Counted from the first letter of the stretch, positions 51,753 to 62,714 are shown. The stretch: DNA of 64,000 bases from Saccharothrix ecbatanensis (GCF_014205015.1 NZ_JACHMO010000001.1:7874001-7938000); one strand, 5' to 3'. Numbers and translations: made by a program. Notes: generated from the sequence alone by a model not told the origin.

Positions 51753-52568
51753 CTAACCCCGGTGATCTCCTTCCAACCTCCACAACGGCGACACAGGACC
51801 CACACCGCCACCCAACGGGTACGCGGCGGCCACCGAACGGACGATGAAGTCCTTGCCGAACCGCACCGCCGTCGGCACGTCCGCACCCCGCGCCAGCTGC
51901 GACGCGATCGCCGAAGCCAACGTGTCACCGCTGCCGTGCGTGTGCTTCACGTCGTACCGGGGCCCCAGCAGCTCGATGAACTCCGACCCGTCGTACAGCA
52001 CGTCCAAGCACTCCGGGTCGTCCCACAAGTGGCCGCCCTTCACCAGCACCCACCGCGGCCCCATCGCGTGCAACGCCTCCGCGGCCTTCCGCTGATCGGC
52101 CCGGCTGCGCACCTCCAGACCGGTGAGCAGCCGCACCTCGTCCAGGTTCGGCGTCACCAACGTCGCCCGCGGGAACAGCAGCGTCCGCAACGCGTCCAGC
52201 GCGTCGTCCGCCAACAGCTGGTTCCCGTGCATCGACGCCGCCACCGGGTCCACCACGAACGGACCGACGTCGACCCGGTCCAGCGCGCCCGCGACCGCCT
52301 CGATGATCGCCGCCGACGCCAGCATCCCCGTCTTCGCCGCGTCCACGCCGATGTCCGTGGCCACCGCCTCGATCTGCGCCGCCACCACCTCCGGCGGGAT
52401 CTCGGTGTACCCGGTGACACCCAGCGAGTTCTGCACGGTCACCGCGGTGACCGCCGTCATCCCGTGCACACCGCACGCGAACAACGTCCGCAAATCGGCC
52501 TGGAGGCCCGCACCACCGCCGGAATCCGACCCGGCGATGGTGAGGACCTTCGGTGGAGCGACAGCCAT
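51753..52568 (-). CDS. thiD: Hydroxymethylpyrimidine/phosphomethylpyrimidine kinase
   Basis: A 271-residue ribokinase-fold enzyme that phosphorylates HMP and HMP-P. VLTIAGSDSGGGAGLQADLRT, VDPVAASMHG, TPNLDEVRLLTG, VLVKGGH and the catalytic HGSGDTLASAIA are all present. ATG at 52568 is used. It lies 44 bp downstream of thiC and is probably co-transcribed under its TPP riboswitch. Confidence 0.95.
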   Translation of the reverse strand: MAVAPPKVLTIAGSDSGGGAGLQADLRTLFACGVHGMTAVTAVTVQNSLGVTGYTEIPPEVVAAQIEAVATDIGVDAAKTGMLASAAIIEAVAGALDRVDVGPFVVDPVAASMHGNQLLADDALDALRTLLFPRATLVTPNLDEVRLLTGLEVRSRADQRKAAEALHAMGPRWVLVKGGHLWDDPECLDVLYDGSEFIELLGPRYDVKHTHGSGDTLASAIASQLARGADVPTAVRFGKDFIVRSVAAAYPLGGGVGPVSPLWRLEGDHRG

Positions 52569-52612
52569 CACGCCACCCCGCTCAATCCCACTCCCGACCA
52601 ACCCGACCCCGC

Positions 52613-54371
<1,759 letters not shown>

Positions 54372-54483
54372 GTGTTGAGTTGTCAGTGCTGTGTGGAAAC
54401 TACCGGCCTGACCATGCCACGGCTGGGTCCCGATGCCAAGCCGCGGATGCCAACGCCGCCCGAATACGCGTACCTTTCACCGC

Positions 54484-55218
54484 GTGGCTGATCACCAGCC
54501 GTTCCCACCCGGCGCCCGGCGCGTGGCCCGCCCCGCCGCCGTCTCGCCATGCCCGTCGTGCGGCGACCTCGCCGGCCGCGGCTACCCCGGATGCCGGTAC
54601 TGCGCCGAACTCGTGGACCAGTACTGGCTGCTCGACTGGCAGGAGCTGCTGGCCGCCGAACAGCTCGCCGAAGGCGGCTCGGGGGAACGCGAACTGGCCG
54701 AACTCGTGCTCGCCGACGAGGTCGGACGGCACCCGTGGACGTGCACCGACTGGGCCATGACCCTCATCGTGTGCTCCCAGTGCGGCGACGAACTCGGCAC
54801 CGGACCCGTCGACTGCGTCCGGTGCGCCATGGCAGACGGCCTGCGCTGGTCCTGGGACCACGCCGGGTACCCGAAGTCCATCACCGCCGGCGAACACGCG
54901 CTGCGCGTCGCCCGCGCGATCCTGCGCGCACCACACCGTGCCCGTGCCGCGGCCGTCGGCTCGTGGCGGCTGCTGCTGCCGTTCCTGCTGGTCGGGGACC
55001 TGCCGACGGTCGGCCAGGTGCAGCGCATCCGGGCCGCCGTCCTCGCCGGCGCGTACGCCGACCTCGCGGGCTGCACCACGCACGTCGACCTGGCGTCGTT
55101 CCCCGAACTGCCGTGGCGGCGGCCCGAAGGCTCCGCGCGGACCGACCACCAGCCGAAACCCCACCCGGACGCCTTCCGGCACACCGCCCACGACGAGACG
55201 GCCGCGGACCCGGTCTAG
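54484..55218 (+). CDS. Uncharacterised protein with two zinc-ribbon-like Cys clusters
   Basis: A 244-residue protein. The first Cys set is CPSC-GD-CRYC (residues 23, 26, 37, 40). The second is CSQC and CVRC (97, 100, 111, 114), with an extra Cys87. Between and after them the sequence is helical and Trp/Leu-rich; RIRAAVLAGAYADLAGCTTHVDL looks folded. The tail is polar and may be disordered. GTG at 54484 is chosen. It lies between the thiC riboswitch and def, 6 bp from the convergent def stop. It may bind nucleic acid or be structural; no family is recognised. Confidence 0.7.
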   Translation: MADHQPFPPGARRVARPAAVSPCPSCGDLAGRGYPGCRYCAELVDQYWLLDWQELLAAEQLAEGGSGERELAELVLADEVGRHPWTCTDWAMTLIVCSQCGDELGTGPVDCVRCAMADGLRWSWDHAGYPKSITAGEHALRVARAILRAPHRARAAAVGSWRLLLPFLLVGDLPTVGQVQRIRAAVLAGAYADLAGCTTHVDLASFPELPWRRPEGSARTDHQPKPHPDAFRHTAHDETAADPV

Positions 55219-55224
55219 CGGGCG

Positions 55225-55824
55225 CTACTCGTGCTCGTGCTCGTCATCCTCGTCGTCCGCGAAGGGGTCGGGGGAGGTGGCCGGGTCCCAGGACAGGCCC
55301 GGCACACCCCAACCGTTCGCCTTGATCATCTTTCGCGCCGCCCGCTTGTGCCGCCCCACCAGCCGGTCCAGGTAGATGAACCCGTCCAGGTGATCCGTCT
55401 CGTGCTGGAGGCACCGCGCGAGGAACCCCGACCCCTCGACCTCGACGGGCTTGCCGTCACCGTCGAACCCGGTCACCTTCGCCCACTCCGCGCGACCCGT
55501 CGGATACGTCTCGCCCGGCGCCGACAGGCAACCCTCGAAATCGTCGTCCGGATCCGGCATCCCCAACGGCACCTCCGACGTCTCCAACGTCGGGTTCACC
55601 ACCACACCCCGGTGCCGCACACCCTCGTCGTCCGGGCAGTCGTAGACGAACAGCCGCAGGTCGACCCCGATCTGGTTCGCCGCCAGCCCCACGCCGTGCG
55701 CCGCCGCCATCGTCTCGAACATGTCGTCGATCAAGGCGCGCAACGCCTCGTCGAACGCGCCGACCGGGCGGGTCGGGTGGTGGAGCACGGGATCTCCGGC
55801 GATCCGGATCGGGTGAACTGCCAT
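55225..55824 (-). CDS. def: Peptide deformylase
   Basis: A 199-residue metalloenzyme that removes the formyl group from new proteins. Motif [11 protein letters not shown] (44-53), motif II EGCLS (97-101, Cys ligand) and motif [12 protein letters not shown] (His141, Glu142, His145) are intact. An acidic C-terminal tail ([12 protein letters not shown]) extends past the core. The ATG start is at 55824. It is divergent from the DUF3263/LytR_C pair, as in mycobacteria. Confidence 0.96.
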   Translation of the reverse strand: MAVHPIRIAGDPVLHHPTRPVGAFDEALRALIDDMFETMAAAHGVGLAANQIGVDLRLFVYDCPDDEGVRHRGVVVNPTLETSEVPLGMPDPDDDFEGCLSAPGETYPTGRAEWAKVTGFDGDGKPVEVEGSGFLARCLQHETDHLDGFIYLDRLVGRHKRAARKMIKANGWGVPGLSWDPATSPDPFADDEDDEHEHE

Positions 55825-55935
55825 GACGGCAAGCCTATCGGCGGGGCCGATGGGACGCGCCGACCGATGAGCCCACCCTCACGAAGATCACGTGATGTAA
55901 TGGCACCCACGCACGGGACACGGCTGAGGAGCCAG

Positions 55936-56232
55936 ATGGACGCCGCAGAGGCACTGGCGCCGGCGGAGGGGCCGGCCGACGGTTTGAGCGACCGGGAGCG
56001 CGGGATCCTGGCCTTCGAACGCCAGTGGTGGAAGTACGCGGGTGCGAAGGAACAAGCCGTCAAAGAGCTGTTCGACATGTCCCCGACGCGGTACTACCAG
56101 CTGCTGAACGCGTTGATCGAGAAGGAAGAGGCGTTGGCCGCCGATCCGATGTTGATCAAGAGACTGCGCAGGTCCCGTTCCGGCAGGCAACGCGCCCGCG
56201 CGGCCAAGCGGCTGGGCGTCGAGCGCCGATGA
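55936..56232 (+). CDS. DUF3263 family protein
   Basis: A 98-residue protein with the family core GLSDRERGILAFERQWWKYAGAKEQ, then DMSPTRYYQLLNALIEKEEALAADP and a basic tail (RRSRSGRQRARAAKRLG). The helical, basic nature suggests DNA binding. ATG at 55936 has GAGGAG 5 nt upstream. It overlaps the LytR_C gene by ATGA, so the two are coupled; the Rv0430-Rv0431 pair is arranged the same way. Confidence 0.88.
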   Translation: MDAAEALAPAEGPADGLSDRERGILAFERQWWKYAGAKEQAVKELFDMSPTRYYQLLNALIEKEEALAADPMLIKRLRRSRSGRQRARAAKRLGVERR

Positions 56233-56879
56233 CCAATCCGGAACAGTCGACCGGCCCCGCCCACCCGGCGCGCGCCGCGGGCTACGCGCTGCTCGGCGTG
56301 GCCGCCATCGCCCTGGTGATCGGCCTGGTCAGCCTGTTCGTCGGCGGCCCGGACGACGACACCTCCACCGCCCAGCCCACCCCGCCGTCCGCCACTTCCG
56401 GGACTCCGGGCACACCGGGTTCGTCGGACACTCCCGGCACTTCCGGCACCGCTTCCGGCGAGCCGACGTCCCCCTCACCTTCGGAGACGTCACCTTCCGA
56501 GACGTCCCCGCCCGCAGCGACCACCGCCCCCACCACCGGGGCGACGGACACCCCGCCGCCACCCGTCGCCACGACCCCCAAGCCCCCGGTGCGCGTGTAC
56601 AACAACAGCACCACCCAGGGCCTGGCCTCCCGCGCGTCCGACGACGTGGCACGAGCCGGCTGGCAGGTCGCCGAAAAGGGCAACTACTCGTCCGGGAACA
56701 TCCCCACGACCACGGTCTACTACCGCCCCGGCACCGACGAGGAAACCTCGGCCCGCGAACTGGCCACCCTCCTCAAGGCCCGCGTGGAAGCGCGCTTCGA
56801 CGGCATCGAGTCCGCCCAGCCGGGCATCATCGTGATAGTGACCAACGACTACAAGGGCCCAGGCGCCAAGGTCTCCTAA
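56229..56879 (+). CDS. Membrane-anchored LytR_C domain protein
   Basis: A 216-residue protein with a short cytoplasmic start, one transmembrane helix (about residues 17-39), a Thr/Ser/Pro-rich linker (about 45-118) and a C-terminal LytR_C domain (PVRVYNNSTTQGLASRASDDVARAGW, TTVYYRPG). The domain faces the cell wall; a role in envelope biology is likely but not established. It is the mycobacterial Rv0431 counterpart by position. The gene is followed by the 22-bp repeat array. Confidence 0.88.
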   Translation: MTNPEQSTGPAHPARAAGYALLGVAAIALVIGLVSLFVGGPDDDTSTAQPTPPSATSGTPGTPGSSDTPGTSGTASGEPTSPSPSETSPSETSPPAATTAPTTGATDTPPPPVATTPKPPVRVYNNSTTQGLASRASDDVARAGWQVAEKGNYSSGNIPTTTVYYRPGTDEETSARELATLLKARVEARFDGIESAQPGIIVIVTNDYKGPGAKVS

Positions 56880-56919
56880 CCCTTCCCCCACCCTCGCTCC
56901 GCTCACTCCACTCCACTCC

Positions 56920-57070
56920 CGCGAGTCGAACCTTCAGGTCTCGCGAGTCGAACACTCAGGCCCGGCGAGTCGAACCTTCAGGTCTCGCGAGTCGAACACT
57001 CAGGCCCGGCGAGTCGAACCTTCAGGTCTCGCGAGTCGAACGCTCAGGACCCCCGAATTCAGCGTTCACG
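56920..57070. repeat. About 22-bp unit array (locus 3, half-array)
   Basis: Six exact-length 22-bp units alternate between GAGTCGAACCTTCAGGTCT and GAGTCGAACACTCAGGCCC types and end in the core CCGAATTCAGCGTTCA. The core includes the stop codon of the convergent ATPase gene. Loci 1 and 2 are the related arrays. Confidence 0.88.
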
Positions 57071-59419
57071 TGACTTGGCGTAGGCGGCAAGGGTGGCGAG
57101 CTGCGCCGGGTCCAACGAGGGCCGAACGGCCGTACGCGCCGACGCGAGGTGAGCGCCCGTCACCTCCGCCGCCGCCAACGACTCCCGCATCGCGGTCAAC
57201 GCGGCCTCCCTGATCAACGCCGCGCAGTCCGCCGCCGAGTAGCCGTCCAACTCCTCCGCCACCGCGTCGAGGTCCACGTCCGACGCCAACGGCGTGTTCC
57301 GGGCGGAAGCACGCAGGATCTCGCCCCGGGCTTCGGCGTCCGGCGGCGGCACGTACACCAGCCGCTCCAACCGGCCGGGCCGCAGGAGCGCCGGGTCCAC
57401 CAGTTCGGGCCGGTTCGTGGCACCCAACACGATGACGTCCCGCAGCGGCTCGACCCCGTCCAGCTCGGTCAGCAGCGCCGCCACCACCCGATCCGACACG
57501 CCGGAATCGGACGACTGACCCCGGCGGGGCGCCAACGCGTCGACCTCGTCCAGGAACACCAACGCGGGCGCCGCCTCGGCAGCGCGCCGGAACAACTCGC
57601 GAACCGCACGCTCGGACTCGCCGACGAACTTGTCCATCAGCTCGGCGCCCTTCACCGACAGCACGTTCAGACGTCCGGTCCCGGCCAACGCCCGCACCAG
57701 GAACGTCTTCCCGCACCCGGGCGGCCCGTACAGCAGCAGCCCACGGGGCGGCGCGACACCCAGGCGGGCAAAGGAATCGGGGTACTGCAACGGCCACAGC
57801 GCGGCCTCCGTCAACGCCTGCTTGACCTCGGCCATGTCGCCGACGTCGTCCAGCGTCAACCCGCCGGTCCGCAACGTGTCCGAAGTCGACATGGAGATAG
57901 GTCGGACCGTCTCCAAAGCCCCCAACAGGTCCGCCTGCGCGACCCGAGGCTCGTCCACGTCCCGCTGCCGCATAGCTGCCCGAACCGCCGCCTCCCGCCG
58001 CAACGCCACCAGGTCCGCCGCGACGAACCCGGGCGTCCGGTCAGCCACCGCGCCCAGGTCCACATCGGACTCGACGGGCACGTCGCGCAACAGGACCCGC
58101 AGCAACTCCGTCCGCACGGACCCGTCGGGCAACGACAGGACCAGTTCGCGGTCCACCAGTTCGGGCACGCGGAGCCGGGGGTCGATGGCCTCCGGATGGG
58201 CGCTGGTGACGACCAACGCGACCCCGTCGGGGCGGCGGCGCAAGGCGTCCAACACCACCGTCGCCACCGGCGGGGGCGTGGACGCGGGCAGCAACGCCTC
58301 CACGTCGGTCAGCACCAACACCGCCGGCGCCTGCGCCGAAGCGAGCGCATCCGCCACCCGCTGAGCCGCCGCATTCGCCTCCAGCACCGCGACACTGGGC
58401 GCGGCCACCTCCACGACCGCCGCCCCGGCCCCCTGTGCGACGGCACGCACGAACGTCGCCTTGCCAACCCCTTCAGGCCCGCTGACCAGCGCCGCCAACC
58501 GGGGTGTCGCACCAAGTCGAGCCAGCAGTTCGGGATGGCTGAACGTCAGATCAAGCCACTCCGCAAGCCGCTTGGCCGCGTCCTGCTGCCCAATGAGATC
58601 CGCAACCGGCACGGCCGGCACCACAACCTCGACCACCGCTGCCCCGCCAGGTCCACCCACCGACCCCAAGCCCACCGCCGACCCCGCCGAATCAACGCCC
58701 ACCGCCCCCGCAGCCGCCGACCCCCAACCCGCCGCCGACCCCGCGCCCGCCAGACCAGAACCCGACCCAGACCCCGCCACACCGACACCCGTACCCGCGC
58801 CCACACCCACACCCGTGCCCGACCCCGCTCCAGGCACGACAGCAGGCGCGTCACCGGTGCGAGCACCATCCCGCCACCCGACCACCGTCGACGGCTGCAC
58901 GGCCACCGGCCCACCAGCGGGGTCGGCGGACGTGATGGTCAGCAGCTCGTTGGTCCACGTCATGCCGATGGCGTTCGACAGCTTCCGCCGCGTCGCGCTC
59001 ACGTCCGCGCCAGGCGGCGGGGCGAGGTCCTGGGGCAGCAGGGAGACGGCGTCGCCGACGGTCAGCACCTTGCCGGTCAACGCCATGCGCAGCGTCTCGG
59101 GTGTCAGCGACGTGCTCGCCAGCCGCGACCCGGCCACCGTCACGGTCCGGGCGGCGGCGACGTCCACCGGGGCGACCACGATCTCCGCGCCTTCGACCAC
59201 GCCGAGGTTCGACAGCGTCACGTCGTCCACGAAGACCACCCCGGGCGGGCCGTTGTCGGTGGTCGCGGCGGCGAGGGCGGCGCTTACGCGGGCGCCCGTC
59301 AGGCGCACCGCGTCCCACGCGCGCAGCCCGAGGGCGTCCAGGACCTCCGGGTGGAGGCGGACCACGCCTCGGCGGGTGTCGAGGGCCGAGGGGGAGAGGC
59401 GGGCCGTCAGGGTGATCAC
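57059..59419 (-). CDS. CDC48/VCP-like AAA ATPase
   Basis: A 786-residue protein with a CDC48-type N domain (residues 1-165, double-psi barrel-like) and a Gly/Ala/Ser-rich linker (about 190-265). Two AAA domains follow. D1 has a weak Walker A, SGPEGVGKATF, and Walker B LVLTDVEAL without the Glu. D2 is canonical: GPPGCGKT (about 563-570), FLDEVDAL, the sensor-like GATNRPE and arginine-finger region LLRPGRLERLVY. It probably unfolds proteins through D2 alone. The order ATPase-pssA-psd-moeA follows mycobacterial Rv0435c-Rv0438c. The stop codon lies inside a repeat unit. Confidence 0.9.
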   Translation of the reverse strand: MITLTARLSPSALDTRRGVVRLHPEVLDALGLRAWDAVRLTGARVSAALAAATTDNGPPGVVFVDDVTLSNLGVVEGAEIVVAPVDVAAARTVTVAGSRLASTSLTPETLRMALTGKVLTVGDAVSLLPQDLAPPPGADVSATRRKLSNAIGMTWTNELLTITSADPAGGPVAVQPSTVVGWRDGARTGDAPAVVPGAGSGTGVGVGAGTGVGVAGSGSGSGLAGAGSAAGWGSAAAGAVGVDSAGSAVGLGSVGGPGGAAVVEVVVPAVPVADLIGQQDAAKRLAEWLDLTFSHPELLARLGATPRLAALVSGPEGVGKATFVRAVAQGAGAAVVEVAAPSVAVLEANAAAQRVADALASAQAPAVLVLTDVEALLPASTPPPVATVVLDALRRRPDGVALVVTSAHPEAIDPRLRVPELVDRELVLSLPDGSVRTELLRVLLRDVPVESDVDLGAVADRTPGFVAADLVALRREAAVRAAMRQRDVDEPRVAQADLLGALETVRPISMSTSDTLRTGGLTLDDVGDMAEVKQALTEAALWPLQYPDSFARLGVAPPRGLLLYGPPGCGKTFLVRALAGTGRLNVLSVKGAELMDKFVGESERAVRELFRRAAEAAPALVFLDEVDALAPRRGQSSDSGVSDRVVAALLTELDGVEPLRDVIVLGATNRPELVDPALLRPGRLERLVYVPPPDAEARGEILRASARNTPLASDVDLDAVAEELDGYSAADCAALIREAALTAMRESLAAAEVTGAHLASARTAVRPSLDPAQLATLAAYAKSRER

Positions 59420-59437
59420 GGGTCGAGCGTAGTTGGG

Positions 59438-59640
59438 TCTGCGGTTGGTCGCGGGCCTCGTTGTTTCAACCGACGTTTCAGGATCAAGATAACGGCGTTT
59501 CCTTTGAAGTCGCCGCCAGGTTCACCCGACAGTGTTCGGCAGAAAGCAACAAAACTGCTGGTCAGAGACAGTTTAAGCGATCACGGGCGATCGTGCCGGC
59601 GGAGGCCGATCTGGCGCCATCCGCGACGTTTCCCGGGCCT
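59438..59640. repeat. About 200-bp dispersed repeat, copy B
   Basis: The same ordered blocks as copy A (35060-35276). It starts 18 bp from the ATPase start codon and runs into pssA, so the last 20 or so codons of pssA are encoded by it. Confidence 0.8.
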
Positions 59641-60552
59641 CGCCTGACCGTTCGCCTCCGCCGCCACCTGCGTGGGATCGGCGACCCGCCTAGGCCGCCG
59701 CACGGCACGGATCGCCGCACCGGCCACCCGACCCCGCAACGGCTGCCGCAACCCCAACCGCCGCGCCGCCACCCCGTGCGCCCGCTTGATCGCCCGCCGA
59801 TCCGCCGCCGCCACCGACCAAGCCTCCGGGTGCTTCGCCAACCACCGGTACCGCCGCACCGAATACGGCAGGTGACCCAGGTACACCAGCATCGCCGCGA
59901 TCAACGCCACCAACGGGAACGTGATCACCGCCGCCGCCAGCAACCCGACGAGCACCAACAACGGCGCCACGTACCTCGGCGGCACCTTGATGGTCTTCAC
60001 CGACAGCGTCGGGATCCGGCTCACCAGCAGCATCGCGATCGCGACGGTCCACACCGCCACCACCACCGGCTCCGACCACCACCCGGCCCGGCCCAGCTGC
60101 TCGTCCAGGATCAACGGCAGCAACAGCAGCAACCCGCCCGCCGGCGCCGGCACGCCCACGAAGAACTCCTTCGCGAACGGCGGCTGCTCCACCTCCAGCA
60201 GCGTGTTGAACCGCGCCAACCGCAGCACCATGCACACCGCGAAGATCAACGCCACGACCCAGCCCTCACGACTGGGGTCGAACTTCCACACGTAGATCAC
60301 CAGCGCGGGCGCGACCCCGAACGAGATCGCGTCCGCCAGCGAGTCCAGCTCCGCGCCCATCTTGCTGGTCGCGTCGAGCAGCCGGGCGATCCGCCCGTCC
60401 AACGCGTCGAACACCGCCGCCGCGGCGATCGAACCGATCGCCGCGCCCCACATGCCCTTGATCGCGAAGTGCACGGCGGACAGCCCCGCGCACATCGCCA
60501 GCACCGTGATGGCGTTCGGCAGCAGCCTGATCCCCGGCCCGCTCGGAGCCAT
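59581..60552 (-). CDS. pssA: CDP-diacylglycerol-serine O-phosphatidyltransferase
   Basis: A 323-residue membrane enzyme making phosphatidylserine. The CDP-alcohol motif DGx2ARx8Gx3Dx3D is perfect at residues 52-74. About eight hydrophobic helices fill residues 10-240. A basic C-terminal extension follows (KHPEAWS, RPRRVADPTQ); its final segment, GWRQIGLRRHDRP, is encoded by the dispersed repeat. ATG at 60552 has GGAGGG 8 nt upstream and is 4 bp after the psd stop. Confidence 0.94.
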   Translation of the reverse strand: MAPSGPGIRLLPNAITVLAMCAGLSAVHFAIKGMWGAAIGSIAAAAVFDALDGRIARLLDATSKMGAELDSLADAISFGVAPALVIYVWKFDPSREGWVVALIFAVCMVLRLARFNTLLEVEQPPFAKEFFVGVPAPAGGLLLLLPLILDEQLGRAGWWSEPVVVAVWTVAIAMLLVSRIPTLSVKTIKVPPRYVAPLLVLVGLLAAAVITFPLVALIAAMLVYLGHLPYSVRRYRWLAKHPEAWSVAAADRRAIKRAHGVAARRLGLRQPLRGRVAGAAIRAVRRPRRVADPTQVAAEANGQARPGKRRGWRQIGLRRHDRP

Positions 60553-60556
60553 CCGC

Positions 60557-61270
60557 TCAGCCCTCCGAAGGAAGCTCGGCGAGCACGGTCTCGCCACCGA
60601 TGGTGCGCTGCCCGGCCTCCACCAGCACCCGGCTGCCGGCCGGCACGTACAGGTCGACCCGCGAGCCGAACCGGATCAGGCCGTACGTCTGCCCGACCGC
60701 CACCTTGTCGCCCTCGGCCACCTCGCACACGATCCGCCGCGCCACCAGGCCGGCGATCTGCACGACCACCACGTCCTGCCCGGACGGCGTGCTCAGCCAC
60801 ACGGTGTTGCGCTCGTTGTCCTCGCTCGCCTTGTCCAGGTCCGCGGACAGGAACTTGCCGGGCCGGTACGACACCTGCCGCACCAGGCCGGGCACGGGCA
60901 CGCGCTGGACGTGCACGTCGAACACCGACAGGAACACGCTGATCCTGGTCATCGGCGCGGAGCCCAGGCCGAGTTCGGCGGGCGGCGCGGCCTCGACCAC
61001 GTGCGACACGGTGCCGTCGGCGGGCGCCACGGCGACGTCGGGCCTGGTCGGTGTGGTGCGCTTGGGTTCGCGGAAGAACCACGCGACCCACGCGGTCAGG
61101 AGCGCGCCCGCGACGCCGAAGCGGCGGGAGTACCGGCGCAGCAGCAGTGTCGCGACGGCTGCGCCCGCCACGAAGGGACGGCCCGCGGGGTGCATCGGGG
61201 GAACGATGCCCCGGGCGAGCTCTACGAAGTGGGAGACGGCACCACTGTTCTTGTCGCGATCGGCGGTCAT
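60557..61270 (-). CDS. psd: Phosphatidylserine decarboxylase
   Basis: A 237-residue proenzyme that makes phosphatidylethanolamine. Self-cleavage at Gly202-Ser203 in RFGSRVDLY would create the pyruvoyl group. VAPADGTVSHV and FLSVFDVHVQRVPVPG are family motifs, and one N-terminal hydrophobic stretch anchors it. The length is that of the short, type II bacterial form. It forms an operon with pssA. Confidence 0.95.
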   Translation of the reverse strand: MTADRDKNSGAVSHFVELARGIVPPMHPAGRPFVAGAAVATLLLRRYSRRFGVAGALLTAWVAWFFREPKRTTPTRPDVAVAPADGTVSHVVEAAPPAELGLGSAPMTRISVFLSVFDVHVQRVPVPGLVRQVSYRPGKFLSADLDKASEDNERNTVWLSTPSGQDVVVVQIAGLVARRIVCEVAEGDKVAVGQTYGLIRFGSRVDLYVPAGSRVLVEAGQRTIGGETVLAELPSEG

Positions 61271-61445
61271 GGCTCTTCCGTGTCAGGGCAGTGCTTCCGG
61301 CCCGCCACACGCTACGCGGCTCCGCCGGCCCCCGGCCCGGCCGCCCGTGCGTCCCCCGACGAACGCACCGGTCGATCGAGCCGGAGATCACCACAAGTGT
61401 AATCCGGGTCACACCGAAGATCAACGCCGGGCGGTCGACCCGTGG

Positions 61446-62651
61446 CTACTCCCCGTGCAGGAGGTGGACCGCGACCTCGGTGCCCGCCGCCAGCTCCGTG
61501 ACGTCCTCCGGCACCACGATCAGGCAATTGCTGATCGCCAACGCCGACAGCAGGTGCGACCCGGGCCCGCCCACCGGCGTCACCACCTGTCCCGAATCCG
61601 GGTCGTACGCGCCGCGCCGGAACTGCGTGCGCCCCGCCGGTGACGTGATCGCCGCGCTCAGCCGAGCCACGGCGGTCGGCCGTTCCACCCGGGAGAACCC
61701 CATCGCGGCCCGCAACGCCGGCCTGATGAACACCTCGAACGACACCTGCGCGCTCACCGGGTTCCCGGGCAGCGTCGCCACCGCCACACCCTGGTACCGC
61801 CCCGCGCCCTGCGGCCCGCCCGGCTGCATCGCGACCTTCGTGAACTCCACGCCCCGCCCGGTGAACGCGTCCTTCACCACCTCGTACGCCCCGGCGCTCA
61901 CCCCACCGGACGTGAGCAGCAGGTCCACCGACGCCAACCGCGGCCCGATCGCCGCGTGGAACTCCTCCACGTCGTCCGGCACGAACCGCAGCAGCTCCGC
62001 CTCGCCGCCCGACTCGCGCACCGCCGCCGCCAGCATCACGCCGTTCGACTCGTAGATCTGCCCCGGCGCCAACTCCACACCCGGCCCCACCAGCTCGGAC
62101 CCGGTCGACAGCACCAGCACGCGCGGTCGGCGGCGGACCGGCAGCGCGCCGAACCCCAACGCCGCCGCCAACCCCAACTGCGCCGGACCGAGCACCGTGC
62201 CCGCACGCAGCACCGTCGTGCCCGCCGCCACGTCGTCCGCCATCCGCCGCACGTTCGCCCCGACGGCCACCCCGCGGTCGACCCGCACCACCGACGTGCC
62301 GCCGTCCGTCCACTCCACCTGCACCACGGCGTCCGCGCCCACCGGCATCGGCGCGCCCGTCATGATCCGGTGCGCCGTCCCCGGCTCCAACGGCGCCGAC
62401 GACGTGCGCCCGGCGGGGATGTCGTCCGTCACCGGCAACTCCACCGGCGCCGACGCCACGTCCGCCGCGCGCACCGCGTAACCGTCCATCGCCGAGTTGT
62501 CGAACGGCGGCAGCGGCACGGACGCGACCACGTCGGCGGCCAGCACCAGGCCGAGGCAGTCGCCGACGGGGGACTCCACCACCGGCATCGTCCCCAGCAG
62601 CCCGGCGACGCGGGCCTTGTGATCAGCGACTCGGGTCAGCGTGTTGGACAC
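61446..62651 (-). CDS. moeA: Molybdopterin molybdenumtransferase MoeA
   Basis: A 401-residue enzyme that inserts molybdate into adenylylated molybdopterin. PPFDNSAMDGYAVRAAD, AHRIMTGAPMPVGAD, VLSTGSELVGPG, SGGVSAGAYEVVKDAF and LPGNPVSAQVSFEVF are typical. GTG at 62651 suits the GGCAGG 9 nt upstream; ATG at 62660 and GTG at 62657 are in frame. It matches mycobacterial moeA2 by position. Divergent from the AIM24 gene. Confidence 0.93.
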   Translation of the reverse strand: MSNTLTRVADHKARVAGLLGTMPVVESPVGDCLGLVLAADVVASVPLPPFDNSAMDGYAVRAADVASAPVELPVTDDIPAGRTSSAPLEPGTAHRIMTGAPMPVGADAVVQVEWTDGGTSVVRVDRGVAVGANVRRMADDVAAGTTVLRAGTVLGPAQLGLAAALGFGALPVRRRPRVLVLSTGSELVGPGVELAPGQIYESNGVMLAAAVRESGGEAELLRFVPDDVEEFHAAIGPRLASVDLLLTSGGVSAGAYEVVKDAFTGRGVEFTKVAMQPGGPQGAGRYQGVAVATLPGNPVSAQVSFEVFIRPALRAAMGFSRVERPTAVARLSAAITSPAGRTQFRRGAYDPDSGQVVTPVGGPGSHLLSALAISNCLIVVPEDVTELAAGTEVAVHLLHGE

Positions 62652-62714
62652 GTGCACCATCCTGCCCGCCTCATGGCAGACTGCTGCAACCGGCTGATCA
62701 CGACAGGGGGAACG

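Noticed and set aside
56920..57070. CRISPR array at the 22-bp repeats
   Set aside because: The repeats are head to tail without spacers and end in a distinct core; no cas genes are present.
61956..62714. Long N-terminal extension of the AIM24 frame over moeA
   Set aside because: It is antisense to moeA and unlike the family; TTG at 62715 gives the expected N-terminus.
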